From positions 372,001 through 436,000 of the forward strand of contig NZ_JBBMXV010000002.1 of NCBI RefSeq assembly GCF_037996645.1: a stretch of 64,000 nt of DNA, in the 5' to 3' direction. The stretch comes from Halalkalicoccus tibetensis. Lineage in GTDB: Archaea > Halobacteriota > Halobacteria > Halobacteriales > Halalkalicoccaceae. How positions within the stretch are numbered: position 1 is the stretch's first letter; each line of letters starts with the position of its first letter. Shown here one piece after another: positions 1 through 9,277 of this stretch. Under the pieces are notes generated by a model. It did no database searches. It was not told the DNA's origin and saw only the letters and a program-made list of their open reading frames with translations. The position numbers were made by a program, and so were the translations under genes.

Positions 1-420
1 TTCGTCCGTGGGGACGCGGCTCGCCTGCCGTTTCCCGACGACCACTTCGACGCCGTGCTCGCGATGCGGTTCTTCCACCTCATCCCCAACCCCGATCGGT
101 ATCTCGAGGAGATCCGCCGGGTGACGAGCGACCAGCTCGTCTTCGATACGTTCAACACGCCGAGCACGCGCTCGATCTACAACCGGCTGTTGCCGATGGG
201 CTCGCGGCTCTACGAGGAGAGCGACGTCAGCGCGATGCTCGAGCGCACGGGCTACGAGCTGACCGACTCGACCCACGACTTCCTGCTTCCCTACGGCTTC
301 TACCGGGCGATCCCGCGGTCGGTCGCCGACGCGTTCTACCGCGTCGAGTCCGGGCTCCGGGACACCGAAGCGGGCGACGGGTTCGCGTCGGTCACGTACT
401 GGGACGCACGGATCAACTAG
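1..420 (+). CDS. Class I SAM-dependent methyltransferase, C-terminal part (cut by window edge)
   Basis: The reading frame is open from the first base, so the 5' end lies outside the window. The first residues, read from base 1, give FVRGDAARLPFPDDHFDAV, the motif of class I (methyltransferase-11 type) enzymes in which the acidic residue and the post-beta4 segment contact S-adenosylmethionine. The in-frame Met at 55 lies inside this conserved core and is not the start. The downstream segment reads LAMRFFHLIPNPDRYLEEI, typical of these enzymes. The glycosyltransferase that follows 57 nt later on the same strand suggests a role in modifying a glycan or lipid, but the substrate cannot be told from sequence. 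Confidence 0.85.
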   Translation, partial: FVRGDAARLPFPDDHFDAVLAMRFFHLIPNPDRYLEEIRRVTSDQLVFDTFNTPSTRSIYNRLLPMGSRLYEESDVSAMLERTGYELTDSTHDFLLPYGFYRAIPRSVADAFYRVESGLRDTEAGDGFASVTYWDARIN

Positions 421-477
421 CGCCGGCGCGACCCCAGTCCACTGTATTTTTAGTGTTCGGGTGCGGTATCGGGTGGT

Positions 478-1431
478 ATGGAGTTCTCCGTCGTGGTCCC
501 GACCCTCAACGGTCGGCGGCAGCTCGTGGGGTGTCTCGACGCGCTCCGCGAGCGCCTGCCGACCGCGGAGACGGTCGTGGTCAACGGGCCCTCGACGGAC
601 GGGACCAGCGGCATGCTCCACGAGCGCCCCGACGTGGACGTGCTCGTCGAGATAGCCGACAGGAACATCAACGTCGCGCGCAACGCCGGCCTCGAGGTCG
701 CGGGCGGCGAGGCCGTGGCGCTGCTCGATCAGGGCCACCGGATCGAGGACGGCTGGGCGGGGGCGATCGAGCGCGGCCTCGAGGGGAGCGACGCCGTCAC
801 CGGGCCGACCCACCGGCCGATCCGGGGCGGGGTCACCACCGAGGCGCGCGAACACCGCACCGTGGTCGGCCGGGAGGTCACCTACTTCAACGGCGGCAAC
901 GTCGCGCTGACCCGCGAGGCGATCGACGAGCTCGACGGGTTCGACGAGTACCTCGAGACCGGCGGGGCCCGGGACCTGGCCCACCGGCTCGCGGGCCAGG
1001 AGCGGGCCGTGAGCTGGCAGTCCGGGATGGGCGTCCGCGAGGGCGTCGAGACCGACGGCGGCGAGGACGGCGACCCGCGGGTCGTGAGCCAAGGGGGGAG
1101 CTTCGTCGGCAACGAGGCCCACCGCCGATGGGGGCTCAAGTACCGGGCGCTCGCCTACCGGCTCGCGAAGAACTACGGGCCGCGCCCGAGCGTCCTCCGG
1201 CGTCTGGCGGGCCATTCGACCGTCGACGGGGTCAGCTCCGCACGCGGGGTGCTCAGGGGCGAGGTCAAGCCGACGGCGTGGGTCGGCGGCGGGAGTGCGG
1301 TGACCGCGAACACGCTGATCGGGCTGAAGGACGGCCTCCGTGCGCGCGCGAGCGACCGAACGACGCGTCGCAACCCCTACGGGATCTCCGGGCGTCGCGA
1401 CCGGGCGGTCGAACGGTACGACTGGCGGTGA
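478..1431 (+). CDS. Glycosyltransferase family 2 protein
   Basis: 317 residues. The N-terminus MEFSVVVPTLNGRRQL is the GT-A nucleotide-sugar binding start of family 2 glycosyltransferases, followed by NGPSTDGT (about 36-43) and ARNAGLEVA (67-75), both standard in the family. The usual metal-binding DxD is replaced by DQG at 84-86. GGNVALTREA with GFDEY further on matches the acceptor-side region. No membrane segment is evident, so a cytoplasmic or membrane-face enzyme is likely. A T-rich stretch just before the start (around 446-453) may be its own promoter. The acceptor is unknown; S-layer or exopolysaccharide glycan is plausible given the preceding methyltransferase. Confidence 0.85.
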   Translation: MEFSVVVPTLNGRRQLVGCLDALRERLPTAETVVVNGPSTDGTSGMLHERPDVDVLVEIADRNINVARNAGLEVAGGEAVALLDQGHRIEDGWAGAIERGLEGSDAVTGPTHRPIRGGVTTEAREHRTVVGREVTYFNGGNVALTREAIDELDGFDEYLETGGARDLAHRLAGQERAVSWQSGMGVREGVETDGGEDGDPRVVSQGGSFVGNEAHRRWGLKYRALAYRLAKNYGPRPSVLRRLAGHSTVDGVSSARGVLRGEVKPTAWVGGGSAVTANTLIGLKDGLRARASDRTTRRNPYGISGRRDRAVERYDWR

Positions 1432-1504
1432 GCGGGTTTCACCCGAAGAACGCGGGCGGGAAGCGGGATGACAGCGGTTCGCACCGTCGTCCCGAGTAGA
1501 AAAC

Positions 1505-1513
1505 ATTATATAG
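1505..1513 (+). promoter_or_regulatory. TATA box of the thermosome gene
   Basis: ATTATATAG lies in an otherwise GC-rich gap, centred about 37 nt before the thermosome ATG. This predicts transcription starting only about 10 nt before the start codon, as is usual for haloarchaeal short-leader messages. Confidence 0.75.
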
Positions 1514-1545
1514 AACCGCTAACGACCCTTATCTGAGAGATACAC

Positions 1546-3129
1546 ATGTCACAAGCATCACAGCGGCGCATGGGCGGACAGCCCGTTTTCATCCTCAGCG
1601 ACGACAGCGAGCGCACCAAGGGTCGGGACGCGCAGTCCTCGAACATCTCGGCCGGGAGGGCGGTCGCCGAGGCCGTACGGACCACTCTCGGGCCCCGCGG
1701 GATGGACAAGATGCTCGTCGATAGCTCGGGCGAGGTCGTCATCACCAACGACGGGGCGACGATCCTCAACGAGATGGACATCGAGCACCCCGCGGCCCAG
1801 ATGATCGTCGAGGTCGCCCAGACCCAGGAGGACGAGGTCGGCGACGGGACGACGACGGCCGCCGTATTGGCGGGTCAGCTGCTCGCGCAGGCCGAGGATC
1901 TGCTCGAGGACGACGTCCACCCGACGACGATCGTCGAGGGCTACAACGAGGCCGCCCGCATCGCCCAGGGGGCGATCAACGACCTCACCCAGCGCGACGA
2001 CATCGACGACGAGCACCTGCACGCGGTCGCCGAGTCCAGCATGACCGGCAAGGGCACCGGCGACGTCGGCGCCGAGCGCCTCGCCGAGATCGTCGTCGAG
2101 ACGGTCAAGGGCGTCCAGTCCGAGGAGGGCATCGCCCGCGACGAGATCCGCGTCCAGACCCAGGTCGGCGGCAGCTCGAGCGGGACGAAGCTCGTCGAGG
2201 GCGTCATCGTCGACGAGGAGCCCGTCACCGAGACCATGCCCCGGTCGGTCGAGGACGCCACCGTCGCGGTGCTCGACATGGAGCTCGGCGTGCGCGAGGC
2301 GAACATCGACGCCGAGTACAACATCACCGACATCGACCAGCTCAACGCCGCCATCGAGGCCGAGGAGACCGAGCTTCGAGGGTATACCGAGAAGCTCGCC
2401 GAGGCCGGCGTCGACGTCGCGTTCGTCACTGACGACGTCGAGGACCGCGTCGCGAGCGCGCTCGCGGAGGCGGGCATCCTCGCCTTCGAGAACGTCGGCA
2501 ACAGCGATGCGCGTGCGGTCGCCCGCGCCGTCGGCGCCAAGCGCATCGGGACGCTCGAGGACCTCGACACCGACGACTTCGGCTACGCCGAGTCGATCGG
2601 CGTCGAGAAGTACGGCGACGACGAGTTCGCGTTCGTCGAGGGCGGCGCCGAGGCCGAGGCCGTCACGCTGTTCGTCCGCGGGGGCACCGACCACGTCGTC
2701 GACGAACTCGAACGTGCCGTCGGCGACGCGCTCGACGTTGTGACCGCCGCCATCGAATCGGGCGGGATCGTCCCCGGCGCGGGCGCGACCGAGATCGCCA
2801 TCGCCGAGCGGGTCCGCAGCGAGGCCGCGGGCGTCTCGGGGCGCAAGCAGCTGGCCGTTGAGGCCTTTGCCGACGCGGTCGAGATGCTGCCCCGGACCCT
2901 GGCGCGCAACACCGGGATGGACGCGATCGACGCACTGGTCGAGCTGCGCTCGGAGTACGACGCGAGCGGCCGTGCGGGCATCATCTCGAAGGGCCAGACC
3001 GGCGAGGTCGCCGACCCCTACGAGGAGGGCGTCTTCGACCCCGCCGCCGTCAAGCGCGAGGCCGTCGAGAGCGCCACCGAGGCCGCGACGATGATCGTCC
3101 GCATCGACGACATCATCTCCGCTGACTGA
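1546..3129 (+). CDS. Thermosome subunit (group II chaperonin)
   Basis: 527 residues, within the usual 520-560 of archaeal thermosome subunits. Visible group II signatures are [11 protein letters not shown] (47-57), NDGATIL (68-74) and GDGTTTA (99-105, ATP binding and hydrolysis), then [12 protein letters not shown] near residue 405. The protein assembles into a double-ring ATP-driven folding chamber in the cytosol. The C-terminus ends in RIDDIISAD, without the Gly-Met-rich tail of some chaperonins. The gene is monocistronic, with its own TATA box and a convergent neighbour. Haloarchaea carry two or three paralogues (cct1-3); which one this is cannot be decided here. Confidence 0.97.
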   Translation: MSQASQRRMGGQPVFILSDDSERTKGRDAQSSNISAGRAVAEAVRTTLGPRGMDKMLVDSSGEVVITNDGATILNEMDIEHPAAQMIVEVAQTQEDEVGDGTTTAAVLAGQLLAQAEDLLEDDVHPTTIVEGYNEAARIAQGAINDLTQRDDIDDEHLHAVAESSMTGKGTGDVGAERLAEIVVETVKGVQSEEGIARDEIRVQTQVGGSSSGTKLVEGVIVDEEPVTETMPRSVEDATVAVLDMELGVREANIDAEYNITDIDQLNAAIEAEETELRGYTEKLAEAGVDVAFVTDDVEDRVASALAEAGILAFENVGNSDARAVARAVGAKRIGTLEDLDTDDFGYAESIGVEKYGDDEFAFVEGGAEAEAVTLFVRGGTDHVVDELERAVGDALDVVTAAIESGGIVPGAGATEIAIAERVRSEAAGVSGRKQLAVEAFADAVEMLPRTLARNTGMDAIDALVELRSEYDASGRAGIISKGQTGEVADPYEEGVFDPAAVKREAVESATEAATMIVRIDDIISAD

Positions 3130-3191
3130 CGCCGCCCAATCACGAACCGGCGTTTCCCTTCTTTCGAGGATGGATCCCGACAGCGATCGCT

Positions 3192-4400
3192 TCACCCCCC
3201 TACGCCGGTCATCAACCAGCCAGCGGCGGCGATCACGAGCCCGGCGAGGGCGATGGCGCCGAGCCCGGGGACGAACGAGCCCGTGAGGTCGAGCAGCGAG
3301 CCGATCAGGAACGGGCCGAGGAAGCCGCCGATCTCGCCGACGGCGAAGACGAAGCCCACGGCGGTGGCCGTGAGTCCGGGCCCGATCCCCTCGAGCTCGA
3401 CGGGGATCGCGCGCAGCAGCGGGCCGACTCCACCGAGGCCGACCCCGACGGCGACGATCCCGGCGGCGGCGACGACGAGCGCCGACTCGGCGAGTATCAG
3501 GACCGTCGTCCCGGCCGTGACGAGCAGCCCCGAGCAGACGACCGCCTGGCGGCGCGCGTCGAGGCGGTCCGAGAGCGGCGGGATCGAGAGCGCGCCGATC
3601 GCCTGGCCGGCCACCAACACAGTGGTCGTGAGCCCCGCGAGCGCGGGCCGGATCCCCCGGTCCTCGAAGAGCGTCACGAGCCAGCCCTGCAGGCCGTGAT
3701 TGACCAGCAGGTAGCCCGTCCCGGCGACGACCAGCAGGACCATCGCGCGGCTCGAGAGCACCCGGCGGGCGTCCTCGCGCAGCGAGCCGGGCGAGAACGT
3801 TCGACCGTCGTCGCCCCCCTCGGGCTCGATCCGTGCGGTCCCGAGGAACCAGACGACGGCGAAGGCCAGCACCGCGAGCCCGCTGTAGAGGAAGGCAGGG
3901 CGCCAGCCGCCGAGGGTCGGGCCAAGCAGGGGCCGGCCGATCGCGAACGCCCCGGCGGAGCCGGCGTAGGAGCCGAGGACGTAGACCGTCGAGGCCGAGC
4001 CGACCCGCTCCTGGGGGTAGAGCGCCGCCACCAGCTTGGGAAGGCCGAAGGTGATCCCGGTCGCGCCGACGCCGATGAGGAGGGTGAACGCGAGCATCGA
4101 GGGGAAGCCCGTCGCGAGGCCCCGGAGGGCGCCCGCGGCGCCGAAGACCAGCAGGCCGAGGCCGATCCCCAGTCGAGGACCGACCCGGTCGATCGCGAGC
4201 CCGCTGACCAGCGAGAGGGGGATGTAGGTGAGAGGCACTGCCCCGACGAGCACGCCGGCCTGCCAGTTCGTCAGGCCGAGATCGTCGATCACCGGCGAGA
4301 GAAAGGCGGGCAGCAGGAACCAGACGAACAGCAAGCAGGCGTAGCTCGCGGCCCCGAGGGCGAGCGCGAGGTGGTCCCAGCGGTTCGCGGCGCGCGCCAC
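3192..4400 (-). CDS. Major facilitator superfamily transporter
   Basis: 402 residues, almost entirely hydrophobic, with about 12 predicted membrane spans. The N-terminal half starts WDHLALALGAASYACLLFVW and carries GVLVGAVPLTYIPLSLVSG followed by AIDRVGPRLGIG, which matches the loop 2-3 basic motif of MFS proteins. A charged cytoplasmic linker (around 200-215) separates the two six-helix bundles. The architecture resembles nitrate/oxalate-formate-type or CynX-type MFS members, but the substrate is unknown. The gene is convergent with the thermosome gene, which ends 62 nt away. Confidence 0.9.
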   Translation of the reverse strand: MARAANRWDHLALALGAASYACLLFVWFLLPAFLSPVIDDLGLTNWQAGVLVGAVPLTYIPLSLVSGLAIDRVGPRLGIGLGLLVFGAAGALRGLATGFPSMLAFTLLIGVGATGITFGLPKLVAALYPQERVGSASTVYVLGSYAGSAGAFAIGRPLLGPTLGGWRPAFLYSGLAVLAFAVVWFLGTARIEPEGGDDGRTFSPGSLREDARRVLSSRAMVLLVVAGTGYLLVNHGLQGWLVTLFEDRGIRPALAGLTTTVLVAGQAIGALSIPPLSDRLDARRQAVVCSGLLVTAGTTVLILAESALVVAAAGIVAVGVGLGGVGPLLRAIPVELEGIGPGLTATAVGFVFAVGEIGGFLGPFLIGSLLDLTGSFVPGLGAIALAGLVIAAAGWLMTGVGG

Positions 4401-4504
4401 GGGGGCCGTCCTCGCCGGCGGGCCCTAAACGCGCCGGTAGCGGCGAACCGAAGCATTCCATAGCAACGGACACCCTCAACAGGGTTCCGGGAGTATCTTC
4501 GCCC

Positions 4505-5389
4505 ATGACGCTCGAGGAAGCCCGCGAGAAGGCAGAGGAGATCGAGCCCCAACAACAGGACCGCCAGCCCGGCGTCGAGGGCGAGATGGAGCCGCCCGCG
4601 GAGTTCATCCGCGACGGCTACGAGGGCAGCGGCAAGCTCGAGGGGAAGGTCGCGATCGTCACCGGCGGGGACAGCGGGATCGGCCGTGCGGCCGCGGTCC
4701 ACTTCGCCCGCGAGGGCGCCGACGTCGCCGTGATGTACCTCGACGAGGAGGAGGACGCGGAGAAGACGGCTGAAATGATCGAGGACGAGGGCCAGGAGGC
4801 CCTGACGATCGACGGCGACGTCCGCGACAGCGCGTTCTGTCAGGCCGCCGTCGAGGAGGTCATAGAGGAGTTCGGCGACCTGAACGTGCTCGTGAACAAC
4901 GCGGCGGTCCAGGTCGTGAAGACCGAACTGACCGACATCACCGACGAGCAGTGGGAGGAGACGTTCGCGACGAACATCCACGGCTACTTCTACATGACCA
5001 AGGCGGCGCTGCCCCACCTGGAGGACGGCGACACGGTCATCAACACGACCTCCGTGAACGCGTTCGAGGGCAACGACTTCCTCGTGGACTACTCGACGAC
5101 GAAGGGCGCGATCGTCGCGTTCACCCGCTCGCTCTCCCAGCAGCTCGCCCCCGAAGGGATCCGCGTCAACCAAGTCGCTCCCGGTCCGATCTGGACGCCG
5201 CTGATCCCGGCGACGATCGGCGACTTCGACCCCGAGGCCGTCGCGGAGTTCGGCCAGGACGTCCCGATGGGCCGACCCGGCCAGCCCAGCGAGCTCGGCC
5301 CGGCGTACGTCTATCTGGCCTGCGAGGACTCGTCCTATATGAGCGGCCAGACGCTGCATCTCAACGGCGGCTCGATCGTCGGCGGGTAG
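4505..5389 (+). CDS. SDR-family oxidoreductase (YghA/YhxC type)
   Basis: 294 residues: a classical short-chain dehydrogenase with a roughly 45-residue N-terminal extension. The nucleotide-binding motif TGGDSGIGRA lies near residues 56-65, NNAA near 135 and the catalytic YSTTKGA near 197. The N-terminal extension with QQDRQPG and the GDSGIG variant is characteristic of the YghA/YhxC/YdaD group, usually stress-associated NAD(P)-dependent dehydrogenases of unknown physiological substrate. The C-terminus SGQTLHLNGGSIVGG is standard for the family. It is separated by about 100 nt from the divergent MFS gene and convergent with the next gene. Confidence 0.92.
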   Translation: MTLEEAREKAEEIEPQQQDRQPGVEGEMEPPAEFIRDGYEGSGKLEGKVAIVTGGDSGIGRAAAVHFAREGADVAVMYLDEEEDAEKTAEMIEDEGQEALTIDGDVRDSAFCQAAVEEVIEEFGDLNVLVNNAAVQVVKTELTDITDEQWEETFATNIHGYFYMTKAALPHLEDGDTVINTTSVNAFEGNDFLVDYSTTKGAIVAFTRSLSQQLAPEGIRVNQVAPGPIWTPLIPATIGDFDPEAVAEFGQDVPMGRPGQPSELGPAYVYLACEDSSYMSGQTLHLNGGSIVGG

Positions 5390-5390
5390 C

Positions 5391-5786
5391 TCAGGGCGCG
5401 ACGAACGCCTCGCCGTAGATCGGGATCATGAGCGCCGAGATCGACAGGGCGCCGACGATGAGGACGCCCCCGAGAGCAGTCCGGCGAGCAGAGGATCGCA
5501 GGGAGAGCCCGGCGCCCGCGAGGGCGAGCAGGAGCGCCTGTCCGGCCAGCTCGACGTAGGAGGCGTACAGCCCGGGCCCACCGGGGCGCAACAGGAGAAC
5601 GGTCAGCGCCGTCGAGAAGACCGCCAGGCCAGCAGCGATCGTGGTAAAGGGATGGCGGATCCCGAGCGATCGGACTAGGAGAACGACGAGCGAGCCGTTA
5701 CAGAGCGCTCGCAGCCCGACGATCGCCGCGAGCGCGGCGGGGTTCTGCCAGCCCGGGAACAGCCACTCGAACACGGTATCAGCCAT
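5391..5786 (-). CDS. Small integral membrane protein, unknown function
   Basis: 131 residues with about four hydrophobic segments (roughly 18-38, 48-64, 72-92 and 106-124). The fourth is followed by a C-terminal GEAFVAP. No recognised motif. Its stop codon lies 1 nt beyond the convergent SDR stop. High-GC codon use like its neighbours argues for a real gene. The family is not recognised. Confidence 0.65.
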   Translation of the reverse strand: MADTVFEWLFPGWQNPAALAAIVGLRALCNGSLVVLLVRSLGIRHPFTTIAAGLAVFSTALTVLLLRPGGPGLYASYVELAGQALLLALAGAGLSLRSSARRTALGGVLIVGALSISALMIPIYGEAFVAP

Positions 5787-5820
5787 CGGAGGCGGAGTCG
5801 GCGTGAACGTTTCGGCCGTT

Positions 5821-6600
5821 TCAGTAGGAGATCGTCACCTCGGAGCCGACGCCCACGCCGAAGGCCTCGTCGCCGCGGCCGGCGTTGACCGCGAGCTCGA
5901 CGTTGCCGTGGCTGCCGACGGTAGCCAGTCGGTGGCCGGGTTCGACCCCGGCATAGCTCCGCTCGGCGGGGACGGCGGTGCCGTTGACCGCGACCTCCTC
6001 GCCGAAGCGGTCCTCCAGCACGCTCCCCGGGACGTTGGTGATCGCGTTGCCGAAACGATCGACCACGAGCACCTCGCCGCTCGCCTCCCGACCCCGGAGG
6101 TCGGGCTCGGGAAAGCGCAGCTCCTCGGGGTCGTCGACCGGCGAGAGCCACTCGATCTCTCCCACTTCTTCGACGCCGGCCTCGTGGACCGCCGCGGCGG
6201 CGGGCGCGAAGACGTCCCGACCGTCGAAGGTGCTGCCCTCGCCGCCGGTGGCGGGGAACTCCTCGTGGCCCGGATCGATGGCGAACGCCTCGGGATCGGG
6301 ATAGCCGAGCCCGCGGGCCGGGGGCATGAGCACGCCGTTGTCCGGTCCCACGAGGGCGCTATCGCCGGCACGGACGACCAGGGCGTTCCGATCGGTGCCG
6401 ACGCCGGGGTCGATCACCGCGAGGTGGACCGCCGGCGGGAACCAGGGAAGCGTCTCGCGCAGCCAGAAGGCGGCGGTACGGGGCTCCTGGCGGGGGAGGT
6501 TGTGGGCGACGTCGACCAGGCGGGCGTCGGTCCGCGAGAGCAGCACGCCCTTCATCGCGGCCGGGTACGGCTCGCCGAAGTCCGAGGCGAGCGTGATCAT
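5821..6600 (-). CDS. SAM hydrolase / SAM hydroxide adenosyltransferase (DUF62 family)
   Basis: 259 residues, the family's usual length. The start MITLASDFGEPY contains the conserved Asp, followed by VIDPGVGTDRNALVV, VGPDNGVL and RFGNAITN, which are the diagnostic blocks of the DUF62/chlorinase-fluorinase fold. Members hydrolyse S-adenosylmethionine to adenosine and methionine using water. The ATG overlaps the stop of the upstream nadM by 4 nt, so the two are cotranscribed and probably translationally coupled, which places SAM turnover beside NAD synthesis. Confidence 0.92.
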   Translation of the reverse strand: MITLASDFGEPYPAAMKGVLLSRTDARLVDVAHNLPRQEPRTAAFWLRETLPWFPPAVHLAVIDPGVGTDRNALVVRAGDSALVGPDNGVLMPPARGLGYPDPEAFAIDPGHEEFPATGGEGSTFDGRDVFAPAAAAVHEAGVEEVGEIEWLSPVDDPEELRFPEPDLRGREASGEVLVVDRFGNAITNVPGSVLEDRFGEEVAVNGTAVPAERSYAGVEPGHRLATVGSHGNVELAVNAGRGDEAFGVGVGSEVTISY

Positions 6601-7118
6601 TGGACGCCGTTGGCGTCGGTCTCGCTGACCTGCTGGACCCGCTCGATCCCGTTGCTCTCGTGGATCACGTCGGCGACGGGCTCGGGGACGAGGCTCTCCC
6701 AGTCGCCGTCGTCGATCATGCGTTCCCGTACTTCGGTCCCTTCCAGCTCCTCGCGGTTGAACATCGGCGACTGGCGCACCTCGACGCCGGCCTCGTTGAA
6801 CAGCCGGATCACGAGCGGGTTGTTCGAGTAGGCGACGTCGAAATCGGGGGACATGCTCTGGACGTGGCTGACCCAGACGGAGTTGCGATCGAGGTCCTCG
6901 ATGGGGACGGCGTAGGTCACCAGGTCGTAGTCGACGAGCGACTTGGTGATCATCATGATGCGCTCGCCCGCGGTGAAAGGATCGTGTCGGGAGTGCGAGT
7001 CGCCGGCACTGCCGATCCCGAGGACGAGCTCGTCGACCTCGCTCGCGATCCGGTCGACCATACGATGGTGGCCGTTGTGGTACGGCTGGAACCGGCCGAT
7101 GTAAAACCCCCGTGTCAT
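6597..7118 (-). CDS. nadM: Nicotinamide-nucleotide adenylyltransferase, archaeal type
   Basis: 173 residues from the ATG at 7118, chosen because the conserved fold begins MTRGFYIGRFQPYHNGH right there; an upstream in-frame Met would add 38 non-conserved residues. HNGH (14-17) is the HxGH nucleotidyltransferase motif, and EGTEVRERM near the C-terminus corresponds to the second nucleotide-binding motif (SxTxxR type). The enzyme joins NMN and ATP to give NAD. An AT-rich element around 7147-7153 on the complementary strand may be its promoter. It is divergent from lonB and coupled to the SAM hydrolase downstream. Confidence 0.94.
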   Translation of the reverse strand: MTRGFYIGRFQPYHNGHHRMVDRIASEVDELVLGIGSAGDSHSRHDPFTAGERIMMITKSLVDYDLVTYAVPIEDLDRNSVWVSHVQSMSPDFDVAYSNNPLVIRLFNEAGVEVRQSPMFNREELEGTEVRERMIDDGDWESLVPEPVADVIHESNGIERVQQVSETDANGVQ

Positions 7119-7192
7119 TGTCCTGGGGAAATCGACAACGCGGACGATTAAAAGCGTAGCGTGTTCACAAGATCGGGGACGGCAGGGAGAAA

Positions 7193-7210
7193 GTATATCA
7201 GTTGCGCAAC
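7193..7210 (+). promoter_or_regulatory. lonB TATA box with adjacent palindrome
   Basis: GTATATCA (7193-7200) is a good haloarchaeal TATA element about 40 nt before the lonB ATG. Directly abutting it is the perfect 10-nt palindrome GTTGCGCAAC (7201-7210), between the TATA box and the expected transcription start. A regulator bound there would block or shape initiation. The TATA box is well supported; the operator role is inference. Confidence 0.6.
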
Positions 7211-7237
7211 CCTCGTTTTCATCAGCGACCACGTTCT

Positions 7238-9274
7238 ATGAGCAACGAGAGAGATACCGGAGAGCACCCCGCTGACGGGGTGGACGAGTCGCCGGAACGG
7301 GAGCCCGGCGACGTCGAAGACCAGTCCCCGAGCGAGGAGTCCGACGGGGGGTTCGGCAGCGACGTCGACGTCGAGTTCGACGCCGACATCGCCGACGAGG
7401 AGGACGACCTGCTGGGTGGGCTGAAGATCGAGTCCACCGACGACATCAAGGTCCCCGAGAAGCTGGTCGACCAGGTGATCGGCCAGGACCACGCCCAGGA
7501 GATCGTCCGCAAGGCCGCAAAGCAGCGACGGCACATCCTCATGATCGGCTCGCCGGGGACCGGCAAGTCGATGCTGGCGAAAGCGATGACCCAGCTGCTG
7601 CCCAACGAGGACCTCCAGGACGTCCTGATCTACCACAACCCCGACGACGGCAACGAGCCGAAGGTCCGGACGGTCCCCTCGGGCAAGGGCGAACAGATCG
7701 TCGACGCCCACAAGGAGGAGGCCCGCAAGCGCAACACGATGCGGACCATCCTCATGTGGCTGATCATCATCGTGATCCTCGGCTACTCGCTTTTCATCGG
7801 GAACATCCTGCTGGGGATCATCGCCGCCGCGATCATCTACCTCGCGTTCAAGTACGCGAACCGCGGCAGCGACGCGATGGTCCCGAACCTCCTGATCAAC
7901 AACGCCGACCGCACCACCGCGCCCTTCGAGGACGTCACCGGCGCCCACGCCGGCGCGCTGCTCGGCGACGTCCGCCACGACCCGTTCCAGTCGGGCGGGA
8001 TGGAGACGCCGAGCCACGACCGCGTCGAGGCCGGCGGGATCCACAAGGCTCACCGGGGCGTGCTGTTCATCGACGAGATCAACACCCTCGACGTCCGCAG
8101 CCAGCAGCACCTGATGACGGCAATCCAGGAGGGCGAGTTCGCGATCACCGGCCAGTCCGAGCGCTCCTCGGGCGCGATGGTCCAGACCGAACCCGTCCCC
8201 ACCGACTTCATCATGGTCGCGGCGGGCAACCGCGACGCGCTGGAGAACATGCACCCGGCGCTTCGCTCGCGGATCAAGGGCTACGGCTACGAGGTGTTCT
8301 TCGACGACACCATCGAGGACGAGCCCGAGATGCGCCGCAAGTACGCCCGGTTCATCGCCCAGGAGGTCGACCGCGACGGTCGGCTCCCCCACTTCACCCG
8401 CCAGGCGATCGAGGAGGTCATCCTCGAGGCCAAGCGCCGGTCGGGCCGGAAGGGGCATCTGACTCTCGAGTTCCGGAACCTCGGCGGGCTCGTCCGCGTG
8501 GCGGGCGACATCGCCCGCGCGGAGGACGCCGAGTTCACCACCCGCCAGCACGTCCTCGACGCGAAGGACCGCTCGCGGTCGATCGAACAGCAGCTCGCCG
8601 ACACGTTCATCGAGCGCTACAGTGACTACGACATCTCGATGAACGAGGGCGGCGTCGTCGGCCGCGTCAACGGCCTCGCGGTCATGGGCGGCGACAGCGG
8701 GATCGTCAAGCCGATCATGGCCGAGGTCACCCAGGGCCACGGCGAGGTCATCGCCACGGGTAAGCTCCAGGAGATCGCCCAGGAGTCCGTCCAGAACGTC
8801 TCGGCGATCATCAAGAAGTTCACCAACAAGGACATCAACGAGATGGACGTCCACATCCAGTTCCTCCAGTCCTACGAGGGCGTGGAGGGCGACTCGGCGT
8901 CCGTCTCGATCGCCACCGCGGTGATCAGCGCCCTCGAGGAGATCCCGATCGACCAGAACGTCGCCATGACCGGCTCGCTGTCGGTCCGGGGCGACGTGCT
9001 GCCCGTCGGCGGGGTCACCCACAAGATCGAGGCCGCCGCGAAGTCGGACATCGATACGGTCATCATCCCGAAATCGAACGAGCAGGACGTGATGATCGAG
9101 GACGAGTACAAGGAGCAGGTCGAGGTCGTCCCCGTCTCGCATATCAGCGAGGTGCTCGAGATCGCCCTGGTCGGCGAGCCCGAGAAGGACGGCCTGGTCG
9201 ACCGCCTGAAGAACATCACGACCGCGCTCGATCGGGAACACCAGGTCCCGAGCGGCAGTCCCACCCCGCAGTAA
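7238..9274 (+). CDS. lonB: Membrane-anchored ATP-dependent protease LonB
   Basis: 678 residues from the ATG at 7238 (MSNERDTGEH); an upstream in-frame Met at 7202 lies within the promoter. An acidic N-terminus is followed by the AAA+ domain with Walker A GSPGTGKS at 104-111. Two membrane spans (about 170-205) are inserted in the ATPase domain, and FIDEINTLD forms Walker B and sensor residues. The C-terminal protease domain carries the Ser-Lys dyad: Ser553 in GDSAS and Lys596 in GGVTHKIEA, the 43-residue spacing expected for archaeal Lon. It degrades unfolded and regulatory proteins at the cytoplasmic membrane. The next gene, a membrane protease, starts 4 nt after the stop. Confidence 0.97.
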   Translation: MSNERDTGEHPADGVDESPEREPGDVEDQSPSEESDGGFGSDVDVEFDADIADEEDDLLGGLKIESTDDIKVPEKLVDQVIGQDHAQEIVRKAAKQRRHILMIGSPGTGKSMLAKAMTQLLPNEDLQDVLIYHNPDDGNEPKVRTVPSGKGEQIVDAHKEEARKRNTMRTILMWLIIIVILGYSLFIGNILLGIIAAAIIYLAFKYANRGSDAMVPNLLINNADRTTAPFEDVTGAHAGALLGDVRHDPFQSGGMETPSHDRVEAGGIHKAHRGVLFIDEINTLDVRSQQHLMTAIQEGEFAITGQSERSSGAMVQTEPVPTDFIMVAAGNRDALENMHPALRSRIKGYGYEVFFDDTIEDEPEMRRKYARFIAQEVDRDGRLPHFTRQAIEEVILEAKRRSGRKGHLTLEFRNLGGLVRVAGDIARAEDAEFTTRQHVLDAKDRSRSIEQQLADTFIERYSDYDISMNEGGVVGRVNGLAVMGGDSGIVKPIMAEVTQGHGEVIATGKLQEIAQESVQNVSAIIKKFTNKDINEMDVHIQFLQSYEGVEGDSASVSIATAVISALEEIPIDQNVAMTGSLSVRGDVLPVGGVTHKIEAAAKSDIDTVIIPKSNEQDVMIEDEYKEQVEVVPVSHISEVLEIALVGEPEKDGLVDRLKNITTALDREHQVPSGSPTPQ

Positions 9275-9277
9275 GCC

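Noticed and set aside
1558-4608. A reading frame of about 1000 codons on the minus strand
   Set aside because: It is an antisense shadow of the thermosome and MFS genes, produced by GC-rich codon bias; no recognisable domain apart from what the real genes explain.
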